In this document: positions 1-8,715 of the stretch, one piece after another | How the letters are laid out: every line of letters starts with the position of its first letter | Position numbering within the stretch: position 1 is the stretch's first letter | From: Pseudarthrobacter albicanus | Lineage (GTDB): Bacteria; Actinomycetota; Actinomycetes; Actinomycetales; Micrococcaceae | DNA: 64,000 nt | Direction of reading: 5' to 3' | NCBI RefSeq assembly: GCF_018224015.1 | Contig: NZ_JAGPOT010000021.1 | Coordinates: 39,698 to 103,697, forward strand | The notes under the pieces: model-generated | What the model was told of the DNA's origin: nothing | Database searches by the model: none | What the model saw: the letters and a program-made list of their open reading frames with translations, nothing else | Translations under genes and position numbers: made by a program

Positions 1-3000
1 CAGGCCTCTACTTTTTCGGCGGTGGATTGTTCGGCCGGAACTTTTTCGACCGTGATCTGCGGTTCCTTGACGTCGGCCGGAACGGTGTCCAGCCGGACGG
101 TCAGGGTCTCGGTCTGCACGAGCCCGGCGTGGGCCAGCAGCGCACCGATGGTGTCCGGCGCCGCGGTGACGGTGGTGTGGATCCGGTCGCTGACGTTGAG
201 TCCGGCGTCCTTGCGGGCCTGCTGGATGGCGCGGACCAGGTCCCGTGCCGTGCCTTCGGCCTCGAGTTCGGGCGTGACCTCGGTGTTGAGGACTACGAAC
301 CCGCCGCCGGGCAGGACGGCGGCTGCCCTTGCGCCGGTTCCCGGGGCGGCTTCCGCCACGACGGTCTCGAGGGTGTATTCCTGCGGCTCAAGTTCGAGAC
401 CGCCGGCGGTCACCACGCCGGCCTCGTCCACGGACCAGTCGCCGGACTTGGAACCCTTGATGGCCTGCTGGACGTTCTTGCCCAGGCGCGGACCGGCGGC
501 CCGGGCGTTGACCACGAGCTTTTGTTCGATGCCGAACTCCTCCGGGGTGGCGCTCCCGGCGTCGAGCAGGCGGACCGAACGCAGGTTCAGTTCATCCTTG
601 ACGACGGCGGCGAACCCGGCCAGCGCGTCCGCGCCGGGCGCCACGACGGTGAGTTCCTGCAGCGGCAGCCGCACGCGGAGGTTGGCAGCCTTGCGCAGCG
701 AGGATCCGGTGGAGCAGATCTGCTGGACCCGGTCCATCGCCTCGACGAGCCCGGCATTGGCCGGGAACAGTTCAGCCTCCGGCCAGTCGGCCAGGTGCAC
801 GGAGCGTCCGCCGGTGAGCCCGCGCCAGATCTCCTCGGAGACCAGCGGCAGCAGCGACGCCGCCACCCGGCAGACCGTCTCCAGCGCCGTGTAGAGGGCG
901 TCGAAGGCGTCCGCGTTCTCGTCGAAGAAGCGCTGCCGGCTGCGGCGCACGTACCAGTTGGTGAGCATGTCCAGGTAGCCGCGCAGTTCGTCGCAGGCCC
1001 CGGAGATGTCGTAGCTGTCCAGCTGGGCGGTCATGTTCCGGACCAGGTCGCCGGTGTTGGCCATGAGGTACTGGTCCAGGGTGTCGGCGTAGCCGTCGTA
1101 GCGCAGCTTCGCGTCGTACCCGGACGCTTGTCCACCGACTGCGCCGGCCGCGTTCGTGTACAGCGTGAAGAAGCTGTACACGTTCCAGAGCGGCAGGATG
1201 ACCTGGCGGACGCCGTCGCGGATTCCCTGTTCGGTGACCACGAGGTTGCCGCCGCGCAGGATGGGGCTGGACATCAGGAACCAGCGCATCGCGTCGGAGC
1301 CGTCGCGGTCCAGGACCTCGGAGACGTCCGGGTAGTTGCGCAGGCTCTTGGACATCTTCTGCCCGTCCGAGCCCAGCACGATGCCGTGGCTGATGACGTT
1401 CCGGAACGCCGGCCGGTCAAACAGCGCCGTGGACAGGATGTGCAGCATGTAGAACCAGCCGCGGGTCTGCCCGATGTACTCGACGATGAAGTCCGCCGGG
1501 TTGTGGGTGTCGAACCAGGCCTCGTTTTCGAACGGGTAGTGGACTTGGCCGTAGGGCATGGAGCCGGAGTCGAACCAGACGTCCAGCACGTCCTCGAGGC
1601 GGCGCATGACGGACTGGCCGTCCTCCGGGGTGCGGGGGTCGTCCGGGTTGGGCCGGGTCAGCTCGTCGATGAAGGGCCGGTGCAGGTCAACCTGGCCGTC
1701 CTTGTTCAGCGGCAGCCGGCCGAAGTCGGCCTCGATCTCGGCGAGGGAGCCGTAGACGTCGGTGCGCGGGTAGTCCGGGTCGGTGGACTGCCAGACCGGG
1801 ATGGGGCTGCCCCAGTAGCGGTTGCGGCTGATGGACCAGTCGCGGGCGTTGGCGAGCCACTTGCCGAACTGGCCGTCCTTGACGTTGCCCGGGATCCAGT
1901 TGATCTCCTGGTTCAGCTCGGACATGCGGTCCTTGATCTTGGTGACCTCCACGTACCAGGAGGACACCGCGCGGTAGATCAGCGGGTTCCGGCAGCGCCA
2001 GCAGTGCGGGTAGCTATGCTCGTAGCTGGCCTGGCGGACGAGACGGCCGCCGGCGCGCAGGACCTGGGTGATCGGCTTGTTCGCGTCGAACACCTGCAGC
2101 CCGGCAATCCCGGCGAGCGGGCCGTGGCCGAACATCGGCAGGAACTTCGCGCCCTCGTCCATGGACAGGACCACGGGGATGCCGGCCTCTTCGCAGACCT
2201 TCTGGTCATCCTCGCCGTAGGCGGGCGCCTGGTGGACGATGCCGGTGCCGTCGGTGGTGGTGACGTACTCGGCCACGAGGAAGCGCCAGGCGTTTTCGGT
2301 GCCGAACTTCTCGGCGTCGTCGAGGTAGTCCCAGAGCGGCTCGTAGCCCAGCCCTTCCAGCTCGGCGCCGGTGTGGGTGGACACGACGACGGCCTCGGCA
2401 GCCGCGGCGCCCTCGGCGCCGTCGCCGTAGCCGAGGTCCTTCGCGTAGGAGCCCAGCAGGTCCGCGGCGAGCAGGAAGCTGCCCGTGACGGGAGCCTCCG
2501 CGGCGGCAGCTTTCACACCGTTGGGTCCGGCAGGCAGCACGGCATACGTGATGGACGGCCCGACGGCGAGCGCCAGGTTGGTGGGCAGCGTCCAGGGCGT
2601 GGTGGTCCAGGCGAGCGCCTGCACGCCGGCGAGCTGCCGGGACAGCTCCGACTCCCCCGCCGTGATGGGGAACGTGACGGTGACGGTCTGGTCCTGGCGG
2701 TTCTTGTAGACGTCGTCGTCCATGCGCAGCTCATGGTTGGACAGCGGCGTCTCGTCCTTCCAGCAGTAGGGCAGCACGCGGTAGCCGTTGTACGTCAGGC
2801 CCTTTTCGTGCAGCTGCTTGAAGGCCCACAGCACGGATTCCATGTATTCGACGTTGAGCGTCTTGTAGTCGTTTTCGAAGTCCACCCAGCGGGCCTGGCG
2901 GGTGACGTATTCCTGCCATTCGCCGGCGTACTTCATCACCGAGGAGCGGCAGGCGTCATTGAACTTGTCGATGCCCATGGCCTCGATCTGTTTCTTGTCC

Positions 3001-3395
3001 GTCATGCCGAGCTGCTTCATCGCTTCCAGTTCGGCGGGCAGCCCGTGGGTGTCCCAGCCGAAGCGGCGCTCCACCCGGTGTCCGCGCTGGGTCTGGTAGC
3101 GGCCCACGAGGTCCTTGGCGTAGCCGGTCAGCAGGTGGCCGTAGTGCGGGAGGCCGTTGGCGAAGGGAGGCCCGTCGTAGAACACGAATTCGTTGCTGCC
3201 GGGTGTCCCGCCGGGCAGGTCGGGGCTGCGCTGGTCGATGCTCGCCTGGAAGGTGCCGTCCTCGTCCCAGTACTTGAGGATGCGTTCTTCGATCTCCGGG
3301 AACTTCACGGAGGCCGACACACCAGACGTGTTGGAAGCAGAGGTGGTGGCGCCTGGGCCGACGGGAGCGGCGGAGGCCTTCGGGTAATAAGTCAT
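1..3395 (-). CDS. ileS: Isoleucyl-tRNA synthetase (type 2), 3' end cut off by window
   Basis: Class I aminoacyl-tRNA synthetase that charges tRNA-Ile in the cytoplasm. The frame is open from ATG at 3395 through base 1, so about 1,131 residues are visible and the C-terminus is missing. The HIGH-like signature reads HYGH (residues 84-87) and the KMSKS loop is at 680-684. HYGH, a WDTHGLPAE stretch and a length over 1,100 residues fit the eukaryote-like IleS2 form known in actinobacteria rather than the ~930-residue IleS1 form. A CP1 editing domain is expected between the two motifs. An AGGA Shine-Dalgarno (SD) lies 7 bases before the ATG. A T-box leader precedes the gene, so it is probably controlled by uncharged tRNA-Ile. 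Translation of this frame agrees with the family throughout. Confidence 0.98.
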   Translation of the reverse strand, partial: MTYYPKASAAPVGPGATTSASNTSGVSASVKFPEIEERILKYWDEDGTFQASIDQRSPDLPGGTPGSNEFVFYDGPPFANGLPHYGHLLTGYAKDLVGRYQTQRGHRVERRFGWDTHGLPAELEAMKQLGMTDKKQIEAMGIDKFNDACRSSVMKYAGEWQEYVTRQARWVDFENDYKTLNVEYMESVLWAFKQLHEKGLTYNGYRVLPYCWKDETPLSNHELRMDDDVYKNRQDQTVTVTFPITAGESELSRQLAGVQALAWTTTPWTLPTNLALAVGPSITYAVLPAGPNGVKAAAAEAPVTGSFLLAADLLGSYAKDLGYGDGAEGAAAAEAVVVSTHTGAELEGLGYEPLWDYLDDAEKFGTENAWRFLVAEYVTTTDGTGIVHQAPAYGEDDQKVCEEAGIPVVLSMDEGAKFLPMFGHGPLAGIAGLQVFDANKPITQVLRAGGRLVRQASYEHSYPHCWRCRNPLIYRAVSSWYVEVTKIKDRMSELNQEINWIPGNVKDGQFGKWLANARDWSISRNRYWGSPIPVWQSTDPDYPRTDVYGSLAEIEADFGRLPLNKDGQVDLHRPFIDELTRPNPDDPRTPEDGQSVMRRLEDVLDVWFDSGSMPYGQVHYPFENEAWFDTHNPADFIVEYIGQTRGWFYMLHILSTALFDRPAFRNVISHGIVLGSDGQKMSKSLRNYPDVSEVLDRDGSDAMRWFLMSSPILRGGNLVVTEQGIRDGVRQVILPLWNVYSFFTLYTNAAGAVGGQASGYDAKLRYDGYADTLDQYLMANTGDLVRNMTAQLDSYDISGACDELRGYLDMLTNWYVRRSRQRFFDENADAFDALYTALETVCRVAASLLPLVSEEIWRGLTGGRSVHLADWPEAELFPANAGLVEAMDRVQQICSTGSSLRKAANLRVRLPLQELTVVAPGADALAGFAAVVKDELNLRSVRLLDAGSATPEEFGIEQKLVVNARAAGPRLGKNVQQAIKGSKSGDWSVDEAGVVTAGGLELEPQEYTLETVVAEAAPGTGARAAAVLPGGGFVVLNTEVTPELEAEGTARDLVRAIQQARKDAGLNVSDRIHTTVTAAPDTIGALLAHAGLVQTETLTVRLDTVPADVKEPQITVEKVPAEQSTAEKVEA

Positions 3396-3400
3396 CTCGA

Positions 3401-3435
3401 CATCCTGGGTTGAGCTGGTGAACAATTTCAGGATG
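3401..3435 (-). promoter_or_regulatory. Candidate Shine-Dalgarno sequestering hairpin of ileS
   Basis: On the minus strand CATCCTG (3435-3429) is perfectly complementary to CAGGATG (3407-3401), and the second arm contains the AGGA ribosome binding site of ileS. Seven pairs with a 21-base loop could hide the site. This lies about 50 bases downstream of the T-box and would be a plausible output structure for translational control. The pairing is seen; the role is inferred. Confidence 0.4.
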
Positions 3436-3479
3436 CGAGGACGGCCCGTACGCTGTTGTCCATTGTTGCTGTCCAACGT

Positions 3480-3655
3480 TGCCGGCACCGCGGTACCACC
3501 TCACTTACCGTCGCCGGGCCCCTGTGAGAGGACAGAGCACCGGCGTCGGCCGCTCATTACTGCTGTGACGGGCTTACCCGTCCGGTTCTACTGGCCCCCA
3601 CGCGCCTGGTGGCGAAGGCGTTCTTCCGGAAGCTCACCGGTGATGGCCGGGTCAA
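3480..3655 (-). promoter_or_regulatory. T-box riboswitch (Ile), actinobacterial type
   Basis: The conserved T-box core GGTGGTACCGCGGTG is present on the minus strand at 3500-3486. Upstream, at 3650-3620, is a short Stem I with CCATCACCGG followed by a GGAAGAACG element, the form known from actinobacterial ileS leaders. The specifier triplet ATC (3644-3642) matches isoleucine, agreeing with the downstream gene. Actinobacterial T-boxes with ultrashort Stem I are known to act mostly at translation initiation. There is no obvious U-tract terminator between here and ileS, which fits that mode. Confidence 0.9.
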
Positions 3656-3714
3656 AGCTGTTGCCACCAGTCTAACGGGTGTGCTGCGGGACTGGACAAC
3701 CTAGACTCAGGCGC

Positions 3715-4797
3715 ATGAGCTTGCCCGATCCCGGCCGTCCCGCCAGGCTGGGCCCCCGGCGCCGCGGGGCCCGGGCGTGGCGCGCGCTGGCGCTGCTGAC
3801 GGCCCTGCCGCTGGCGGCGCTCGCGGTCTTCCGTGCCGTGCCCGGCGAGTGGCCCGCGGCGGTGGAGCAGTGGCTGGCCTTCACGCCGTGGCTGGTGCTG
3901 CCCGCCGCCGCCGGACTGCTGTTCGCCCTGCTGGGCCGGCGCGCCTGGCTGGTCGTGGTGGCTTCGGGGCTCCTGGCCGTGCAGCTGTTCTGGCTGTTCC
4001 CGCAGGACTACCTGGTGTCCCAGGACAACGCCGGGGGGACCCCCCGGGGCACTCCGGCCGGCGGCGCGCGGACGGTGCAGCTGAAGGTAATGGACATCAA
4101 CGCGGAACTCGGCGGGGCGGATGCGGCCGAAATTGTGCGGCTGGTACGGGACAACGGCATCGGGCTGCTGACCATCCAGGAGCACACCCCGGCGCTGCAG
4201 GAACGGCTGGCGGCCCAGGGGCTGGACAGTCTGCTGCCGAACAGGATCAGCCGCCCCGTGAACGGTGCCGCCGGCAGCGCGTTCTACTCCCTTCATCCCA
4301 TGCAGCCGTTGGGTGCCCTGCCGGATTCCCAGTTCCAGGTGCCGACCGTCCGCCTTGTCCTGGACGCCGGCGGACAATCCGATGGGCAGTCCGATGGGCA
4401 GCCCGCGGTTCTGGACGTGACGAACGTCCACGCGCAGCCGCCGATTGGCGGCCGGATCGAACGGTGGCGCAGTGATCTCGCCGCGATCGGCACGCTCACG
4501 GCCGGTCCGGGGAACCTGCTGCTGGTCGGCGACTTCAACGCCACCTACGACCATTCCGAGTTCCGCCAGATCCTGCACGGCGGCCCCGGCGGCCGGCAGA
4601 TGGTGGACGCGGGAACGGCCGCCGGGTCGCGGCTGGTTCCCACCTGGCCGATGGACGGGCAGCTGCTGCCCGGAGTCGTGATCGACCACCTGGTCACCAG
4701 CCCGCAGGTGCGCGCCACCGCCTATTCGGTGCACCGCGTGGCCGGGACGGACCACGCCGCCATCATGGCGACGCTGGCCGTCCCGGCAGCACCCTGA
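3715..4797 (+). CDS. Membrane-anchored endonuclease/exonuclease/phosphatase family protein
   Basis: 360 residues. The N-terminal ~110 residues contain a basic start and about three hydrophobic segments; the remainder is an EEP (DNase I-like) fold presumably on the outer face. Visible signatures are a DIN near the start of the domain, an IQEH catalytic Glu, the GDFNAT strand and the terminal GTDHAAI histidine. Such proteins are phosphodiesterases whose substrate (nucleic acid, phosphoinositide or other) cannot be told from sequence. The ATG at 3715 was preferred over an upstream start at 3679 because it begins directly before the basic and hydrophobic segment. A truncated relative follows 58 bases downstream. 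Confidence 0.85.
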   Translation: MSLPDPGRPARLGPRRRGARAWRALALLTALPLAALAVFRAVPGEWPAAVEQWLAFTPWLVLPAAAGLLFALLGRRAWLVVVASGLLAVQLFWLFPQDYLVSQDNAGGTPRGTPAGGARTVQLKVMDINAELGGADAAEIVRLVRDNGIGLLTIQEHTPALQERLAAQGLDSLLPNRISRPVNGAAGSAFYSLHPMQPLGALPDSQFQVPTVRLVLDAGGQSDGQSDGQPAVLDVTNVHAQPPIGGRIERWRSDLAAIGTLTAGPGNLLLVGDFNATYDHSEFRQILHGGPGGRQMVDAGTAAGSRLVPTWPMDGQLLPGVVIDHLVTSPQVRATAYSVHRVAGTDHAAIMATLAVPAAP

Positions 4798-4854
4798 CCC
4801 ACAACGCGCCGGGCGCCGCATGGCCAGCAGAGGATTGACCGCCACCTGACGGTC

Positions 4855-5214
4855 ATGTCCCTGAACCTCGGCAGCTCGGAGGTGGATGCGGCCGCTGTGC
4901 TTGAGGCGGTGGCGGCGAACGACGTCGACTTTCTGGCGCTGCCGGAACTCAACCCGGTAACTCTGGAACGCCTTGAACAGGCGGGCATCGCCCGCCTCCT
5001 GCCCTACCCGGGCACCGACGTCGACTGGGCGAATGTCGGAAACGGGATTTTCCCGGTCTTCCCGCTGACGACGCCGGGCCGCGTCCCCGGCAGCGGGTTC
5101 TTCCAGAGCAGGCCCGCAGCCGAGGTGCGGGGCATCCCGGGCGGGATTCGCCTGACCTCGGTGCATGTGAATTCCCCGCGGCCCGGACACGTGCCCCGGT
5201 GGCCCTGGACCTAG
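4855..5214 (+). pseudogene. Truncated EEP-domain paralogue
   Basis: A 119-codon frame resembles the first half of an EEP domain: MSLNLGSSEVDAAAVLEA, an LALPELNP segment in place of the IQEH strand, and a TSVHVNSPRPG segment corresponding to TNVHAQPP in the intact neighbour at 3715-4797. It then stops, and the GDFN and GTDH catalytic segments are missing. Its stop codon overlaps the end of the convergent dehydrogenase gene. It looks like a tandem duplicate that lost its 3' half by deletion. An expressed small protein cannot be excluded, but it would lack the active site. Confidence 0.7.
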
Positions 5215-5984
5215 CCCTTGCGGATCAGCTTGTAGTTGGAGGCCTGCGCCACCGGCCGGATCACGATCTGGTCCAGGTTGACGTGGTGCGGTGCCGCGAC
5301 GGCGTAGCGGACCACCTCGGCGACGTCGGCGGGGGTCAGCGGCTTCTCGACGCCCTGGTAGACCTTCGCCGCGGCTTCCTCGCTGCCGAGCCGGTTGAGC
5401 GCGAACTCCTCGGTCTGCACCAGGCCGGGAGCCACCTCGATGACACGGACATTGTGCTCGGCCTCCTCCAGCCGCAGGGCGCCGGTGACGGCGTGCTGGG
5501 CGAACTTCGCCGCGTTGTAGCCGCCGCCGGTCTCGTAGGCGGCCAGCCCCGCGCTCGAGGTCAGGTTCAGGACGGTTCCCTCGCCGCAGGCGCGCAGCAT
5601 GGGCAGGAAGGCGCGGGTGAGCTTCATGGTGCCGAGGACGTTGACCTGGAACATCCACTCCCAGTCCTCCGTCTTGGCGTCACCCACCTTGTCCGCCCCG
5701 CGGGCGCCGCCGGCGATGTTGATCAGGGTGTCGATGCCGCCCGCGCGGGTGACCTCGTCCAGCAGCCGGGCGACGTCGGCGTCCTCGGTGACGTCGGCGG
5801 GGACGGCCACGGCGCCGGTCTGCGCCGCGAGCGCCTCGAGCCGGTCCGCGCGGCGGGCGACGGCGAAGACCGTCCAGCCCTCGGTCCGAAGTGCGCGCAC
5901 AGTGGCCTCGCCGATCCCGGTGCTGGCGCCGGTGACTACTGCTGCTTTGGCTACTGTTGCCTTGTTGTGGATTCCCTCAGTCAT
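5211..5984 (-). CDS. Short-chain dehydrogenase/reductase, YdfG-like
   Basis: 257 residues, the standard length for a classical SDR. The nucleotide-binding TGASTGIG is at about 18-25, the strand-4 motif is NIAG (a variant of NNAG), the catalytic Ser is in LTSSAG and the YxxxK pair is in GYNAAKFA. An ARRADR motif after strand 2 favours NADP(H). The closest named relatives by pattern are the 3-hydroxy acid/serine dehydrogenase YdfG group; the substrate is not determined. It stands alone on the minus strand and converges on the EEP remnant with overlapping stop codons. Start is an ATG. Confidence 0.88.
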   Translation of the reverse strand: MTEGIHNKATVAKAAVVTGASTGIGEATVRALRTEGWTVFAVARRADRLEALAAQTGAVAVPADVTEDADVARLLDEVTRAGGIDTLINIAGGARGADKVGDAKTEDWEWMFQVNVLGTMKLTRAFLPMLRACGEGTVLNLTSSAGLAAYETGGGYNAAKFAQHAVTGALRLEEAEHNVRVIEVAPGLVQTEEFALNRLGSEEAAAKVYQGVEKPLTPADVAEVVRYAVAAPHHVNLDQIVIRPVAQASNYKLIRKG

Positions 5985-6096
5985 GGCACCACCCTAACGT
6001 CCCGGCTCCGACTCCCCGGTACGGTTGCGCCGGATGAAATCAAGCAGCACGCGTGCTGCTGCCGGGCGCCGCCGCGGAGCATGAAACAATTACCCC

Positions 6097-8715
6097 ATGG
6101 CTGAAGACACGCAGGGTACAGACACGCCCACCACCGCCCCCATCAATGTTCCGGACAAGCCCGCCCTGGAGGGGCTCGAGGCCGCCCTCACGCGGCGCTG
6201 GCTTGACGAAGGGACCTACAAGTTCAACCCGGACACCACCCGCGAGCAGGTCTACTCGATCGACACTCCCCCGCCCACCGCGTCGGGGTCCCTGCACGTC
6301 GGCCACATGTTCTCCTTCACGCAGACGGACGTCCTGGCGCGCTACCAGCGCATGATCGGGAAGAACGTGTTCTATCCGATGGGCTGGGATGACAACGGCC
6401 TGCCCACCGAACGCCGCGTCCAGAACTACTACGGGGTGCGCTGCGACCCCGCCGTTGCCTACGACGCCGGCTACCGGCCGCCCGCCGAGCCCGCCAAGAA
6501 CCAGCGCGACTTCGACGTCGTCTCGCGCCGGAACTTCATCGAGCTGTGCGAGGAACTCGCCGTGGAGGACGAAAAGGTCTTCGAAAGCCTGTTCCAGACC
6601 CTCGGGCTCTCCGTGGACTGGCAGCTGACCTACCGCACCATTGACGACGTCTCCCGCGAGGTGTCCCAGCGCGCCTTCCTCGCCAACCTGGCCGCGGGCG
6701 ACGCCTACATGGCGGAGGCGCCCACCCTGTGGGACGTCACCTTCCGCACCGCGGTGGCCCAGGCCGAACTCGAGGACCGCGAGGTCGCCGGCGCGTACTA
6801 CCGCTACCCGTTCTTCACCGAAGACGGCGAGAAGATCTACGTCGAGACCACCCGCCCGGAGCTCCTCGCAGCCTGCGCGGCCCTGGTGGCGAACCCCGAC
6901 GACGAGCGCTACCAGCCGCTGTTCGGCAAGAAGGTCACCTCCCCGCTGTTCGGCGTCGAGGTGGAGGTCAGGGCCCACCCGCTGGCCAAGGCGGACAAGG
7001 GCTCCGGCATCGCCATGGTCTGCACCTTCGGCGACCTTACCGACGTCACCTGGTGGCGCGAACTCCAGCTTCCCACCCGGGCCATCGTGGGCCGCGACGG
7101 GCGCATCATCGGCGAGACCCCGGACTGGGTCACCACCGGCGAAGGCCGCGCCGCCTTCGCCGCGATCGCGGGCAAGACCGTCTTCAGCGCCAAGGAAGCC
7201 GTGGTGGAACAGCTGTCCGCCGCCGGACTGCTCGACGGCGAGCCGAAGAAGATCATGCACCCCGTGAACTTCTTCGAGAAGGGCGACAAGCCCCTCGAAG
7301 TGGTGACGTCCCGCCAGTGGTACATCCGCAACGGCGGCCGCGACGCGGACCGCCGCGAACGCCTGATCGCGCGCGGCCACGAGATCGAGTTCCACCCCGC
7401 CTTCATGCGCTCGCGCTACGAGAACTGGATTTCCGGGCTCAACGGCGACTGGCTGGTTTCCCGGCAGCGCTTCTTCGGCGTTCCGGTGCCGGTCTGGTAC
7501 CCGCTGGACGCCGACGGCAACCCGGACTACGACGCTCCGGTCCTGCCCTCCGACGCGCAGCTGCCCGTGGACCCCGCCGCGGACGCGGCCCCGGGCTACG
7601 AGGAATCCCAGCGCGACGTGCCCGGCGGGTTCACCGGCGACGCCGACGTCCTGGACACCTGGGCGACCTCATCCCTGACGCCGCAGATCGTGGGCGGGTG
7701 GAGCCGGGACGGGGACCTGTTCGCCAAGGTCTACCCCTTCGACCTGCGCCCCCAGGGCCACGACATCATCCGCACCTGGCTGTTCTCCTCGGCCGTGCGC
7801 GCCGACGCCCTGCAGGACACGGCCCCGTGGAAGCACGCCGCCATCTCCGGCTGGATCCTGGACCCGGACCGCAAGAAGATGTCCAAGTCCAAGGGCAACG
7901 TGGTGGTCCCCACCGACGTGCTTGAAGAGTACGGCTCTGACGCGGTCCGGTACTGGGCCACGTCCGCGAAGCTCGGCGCCGACACGGCCTACGAGATCGC
8001 GCAGATGAAGATCGGCCGCCGGCTGGCCATCAAGCTGCTCAACGCCTCCAAGTTCGTGCTGAACCTGGGCGCCACCGAGGACTCGGTGGTTTCCGGGGAC
8101 CTTTCGGTGCTGACCAACCCCCTGGACCGGGCCGTGCTGGCCCAGCTCTCCGACGTGGTGCGGCAGGCCACCAAGGCGTTCGACAACTACGACTACGCCC
8201 GGGCCCTGCAGATCACCGAGAGCTTCTTCTGGCATTTCACCGACGATTACGTGGAGCTCATCAAGGACCGCGCCTACGGTGCCGCCGGAGACGCCCAGCA
8301 GGCCTCCGTGCTGGCGGCGCTGGCGACGAGCCTGGACACGCTACTGCGGCTGTTCGCCCCGTTCCTGCCCTTCGCCACGGAGGAGGTCTGGAGCTGGTGG
8401 CGCACGGGTTCCGTGCACCGCGCGCAGTGGCCCTCCGCGGTGGAGATCGACGGCGACACCACCTTGCTGGCGACCGTCGGGACCGCGCTGAGCGGCATCC
8501 GCAAGGCCAAGTCCGAGGCCAAGGTCAAGCAGCGCACCGAGGTCCTCTCCGCGACCATCACGGCCACGGAGTCCCTCACCACGCAGCTGAAGGCCGGCCT
8601 GGCCGACCTCAAGGCCGCGGCCAACGCCCGTGAACTGGAGCTGGTGGCCGGGGACGGCGAACTGACCGTGAGCGACGTCGTCCTGGCGGCCCCCGAGGAG
8701 CCTGCGCAGGCCTAG
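6097..8715 (+). CDS. valS: Valyl-tRNA synthetase
   Basis: 872-residue class I synthetase for tRNA-Val. HVGH (67-70) and KMSKS (594-598) form the adenylate site. The GWDDNGLPTERRVQ stretch after HVGH and the relatively short length fit the archaeal/Rickettsia-like ValS type used by many actinobacteria rather than the E. coli type. The CP1 editing domain lies between about 190 and 370. Anticodon-binding helices follow KMSKS, and a Lys-rich C-terminal segment (KAKSEAKVKQ) is seen near 800. The ATG at 6097 has only a weak GGAG upstream at long spacing. Its stop codon overlaps that of the convergent GH15 gene. Confidence 0.98.
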   Translation: MAEDTQGTDTPTTAPINVPDKPALEGLEAALTRRWLDEGTYKFNPDTTREQVYSIDTPPPTASGSLHVGHMFSFTQTDVLARYQRMIGKNVFYPMGWDDNGLPTERRVQNYYGVRCDPAVAYDAGYRPPAEPAKNQRDFDVVSRRNFIELCEELAVEDEKVFESLFQTLGLSVDWQLTYRTIDDVSREVSQRAFLANLAAGDAYMAEAPTLWDVTFRTAVAQAELEDREVAGAYYRYPFFTEDGEKIYVETTRPELLAACAALVANPDDERYQPLFGKKVTSPLFGVEVEVRAHPLAKADKGSGIAMVCTFGDLTDVTWWRELQLPTRAIVGRDGRIIGETPDWVTTGEGRAAFAAIAGKTVFSAKEAVVEQLSAAGLLDGEPKKIMHPVNFFEKGDKPLEVVTSRQWYIRNGGRDADRRERLIARGHEIEFHPAFMRSRYENWISGLNGDWLVSRQRFFGVPVPVWYPLDADGNPDYDAPVLPSDAQLPVDPAADAAPGYEESQRDVPGGFTGDADVLDTWATSSLTPQIVGGWSRDGDLFAKVYPFDLRPQGHDIIRTWLFSSAVRADALQDTAPWKHAAISGWILDPDRKKMSKSKGNVVVPTDVLEEYGSDAVRYWATSAKLGADTAYEIAQMKIGRRLAIKLLNASKFVLNLGATEDSVVSGDLSVLTNPLDRAVLAQLSDVVRQATKAFDNYDYARALQITESFFWHFTDDYVELIKDRAYGAAGDAQQASVLAALATSLDTLLRLFAPFLPFATEEVWSWWRTGSVHRAQWPSAVEIDGDTTLLATVGTALSGIRKAKSEAKVKQRTEVLSATITATESLTTQLKAGLADLKAAANARELELVAGDGELTVSDVVLAAPEEPAQA

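Noticed and set aside
27..3413. 1,128-codon open frame on the plus strand
   Set aside because: Antisense to ileS; Val/Gly/Arg-rich composition with no family pattern. It is an artefact of high-GC third positions.
3652..5658. 668-codon minus-strand frame
   Set aside because: Antisense to the EEP gene and across the SDR gene in another frame; composition typical of shadow frames.
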